6,802 nt of DNA, taken from assembly GCA_963933885.1 (NCBI GenBank), contig CAWVWF010000181.1, positions 1-6,802 of the forward strand. The letters are read 5' to 3'. A program made the translations under genes and the position numbers. This document shows positions 6,318-6,802 of the stretch, piece after piece. The DNA is from CAWVWF01 sp963933885. Lineage in GTDB: Bacteria; Bacteroidota; Bacteroidia; Flavobacteriales_C; GCA-002722245. The notes beneath the pieces are model-generated. The model had not been told where the DNA came from, searched no databases, and saw only the letters and a program-made list of their open reading frames with translations. The stretch's first letter is position 1. Each line of letters starts with the position of its first letter.

Positions 6318-6802
6318 ATGCTAAAAAAACTAATTAGAAGTAGTGCTATTTTATTTTTAACTGCAATTGTAGGTTTCGGATTCCGAGCTGATTCAAACAC
6401 GAAAAGGAGAATTGCACCTCCACAAAACGAATCAATAGAAAATATCGATACAAACAGAATTTATCCTGTAATAATTATCAAAAAAGAAGGGAAATCAGTT
6501 CCATTAGGTTTACAAGATTTAAGTGTAAATATTAAGGTTGTAGGGAATATTGCCACAACCACTTTTGAAATGACTTTCTACAATGAATTAAATAGAGTTT
6601 TAGAAGGTGAGCTCTACTTCCCTTTAGGTGAAGGAAAAACTGTTTCTAGATTCGCGTTAGATCTTAATGGTAAACTTAGAGAAGGTGTTGTTGTTGAAAA
6701 AGCAAAAGGAAGAAAAGTATTCGAATCTGTAATTAGACAAAATATTGACCCTGGATTATTGGAATGGACTAAAGGAAATAATTTCAAAGCTAGAGTTTAT
6801 CC
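6318..6802 (+). CDS. VIT-domain protein with N-terminal signal sequence, 3' end outside window
   Basis: 161 codons are visible and the frame is open to the window edge. Residues 1-24 look like a signal peptide or membrane anchor: MLKKLIR, a hydrophobic stretch to Phe22, and possible cleavage after Ala24. Residues 25-60 are a polar linker. From about residue 62 the sequence follows the VIT (vault protein inter-alpha-trypsin) domain: LEGELYFPLGEG (95-106), LDLNGKLREGVVVEKAKGRKV (114-134), DPGLLEW (144-150) and NNFKARVYP at the edge. In this family VIT is commonly followed by a von Willebrand A domain, which would lie beyond the window, so this is probably only the N-terminal part. The ATG at 6318 is preceded by an A-rich stretch (GAAAAAG), typical of Bacteroidota starts. 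It is transcribed divergently from the nitrate operon. No specific function can be assigned, and nothing seen ties it to nitrate metabolism. Confidence 0.87.
   Translation, partial: MLKKLIRSSAILFLTAIVGFGFRADSNTKRRIAPPQNESIENIDTNRIYPVIIIKKEGKSVPLGLQDLSVNIKVVGNIATTTFEMTFYNELNRVLEGELYFPLGEGKTVSRFALDLNGKLREGVVVEKAKGRKVFESVIRQNIDPGLLEWTKGNNFKARVY

Noticed and set aside
6295..6324. Short frame MKTTNRKRC upstream of and overlapping the VIT start
   Set aside because: Nine codons only, out of frame with the VIT gene, and no conserved feature. It is not a plausible alternative start, since it ends in TAA at 6322-6324.

Overview
The window is AT-rich and appears to come from a member of the Bacteroidota, most likely a Flavobacteriia-type organism. 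The pointers are a textbook Bacteroidota promoter (TTG, 19 bp, TAnnTTTG), A-rich start contexts without Shine-Dalgarno sequences, and a set of nitrate-assimilation proteins of the kind I associate with that group. Genus and species cannot be read from the sequence.

Layout: positions 6185 down to 1 hold a tightly packed three-gene operon on the minus strand. In transcription order it encodes a NarK-type nitrate/nitrite transporter (6185-4887), a 1163-residue assimilatory nitrate reductase with its own FAD/NAD(P)H reductase and [2Fe-2S] domains fused on (4890-1399), and a protein with two sulfite/nitrite-reductase 'ferredoxin-like half' repeats and a C-terminal rubredoxin domain (1402-1, cut by the window edge). 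Neighbouring genes overlap by exactly 4 bp at both junctions (TTGA and ATGA), so there is no room for internal promoters or terminators between them. A 132-bp intergenic region (6186-6317) carries the operon promoter, short direct repeats and an inverted repeat. A divergent plus-strand gene from 6318 runs off the right edge and encodes a secreted or membrane-anchored VIT-domain protein.

How the genes work together (inference from families): the transporter brings in nitrate. The cytoplasmic fusion enzyme takes electrons from NAD(P)H through FAD and [2Fe-2S] to [4Fe-4S] and the molybdopterin, and reduces nitrate to nitrite. The third protein keeps the fold signature of siroheme nitrite/sulfite reductases but has none of the four cluster cysteines in the visible part, so it is probably not the nitrite reductase. 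Its rubredoxin domain suggests an electron-transfer or accessory role with the nitrate reductase. A true nitrite reductase (nirBD or nirA), siroheme genes and molybdenum-cofactor genes are not in this window and could lie downstream of position 1. The VIT gene has no evident link to nitrate metabolism.

The most noteworthy points are the all-in-one nitrate reductase fusion and the cysteine-less SiR-like/rubredoxin protein coupled to it. I saw no RNA genes, mobile elements, CRISPR arrays or origins.
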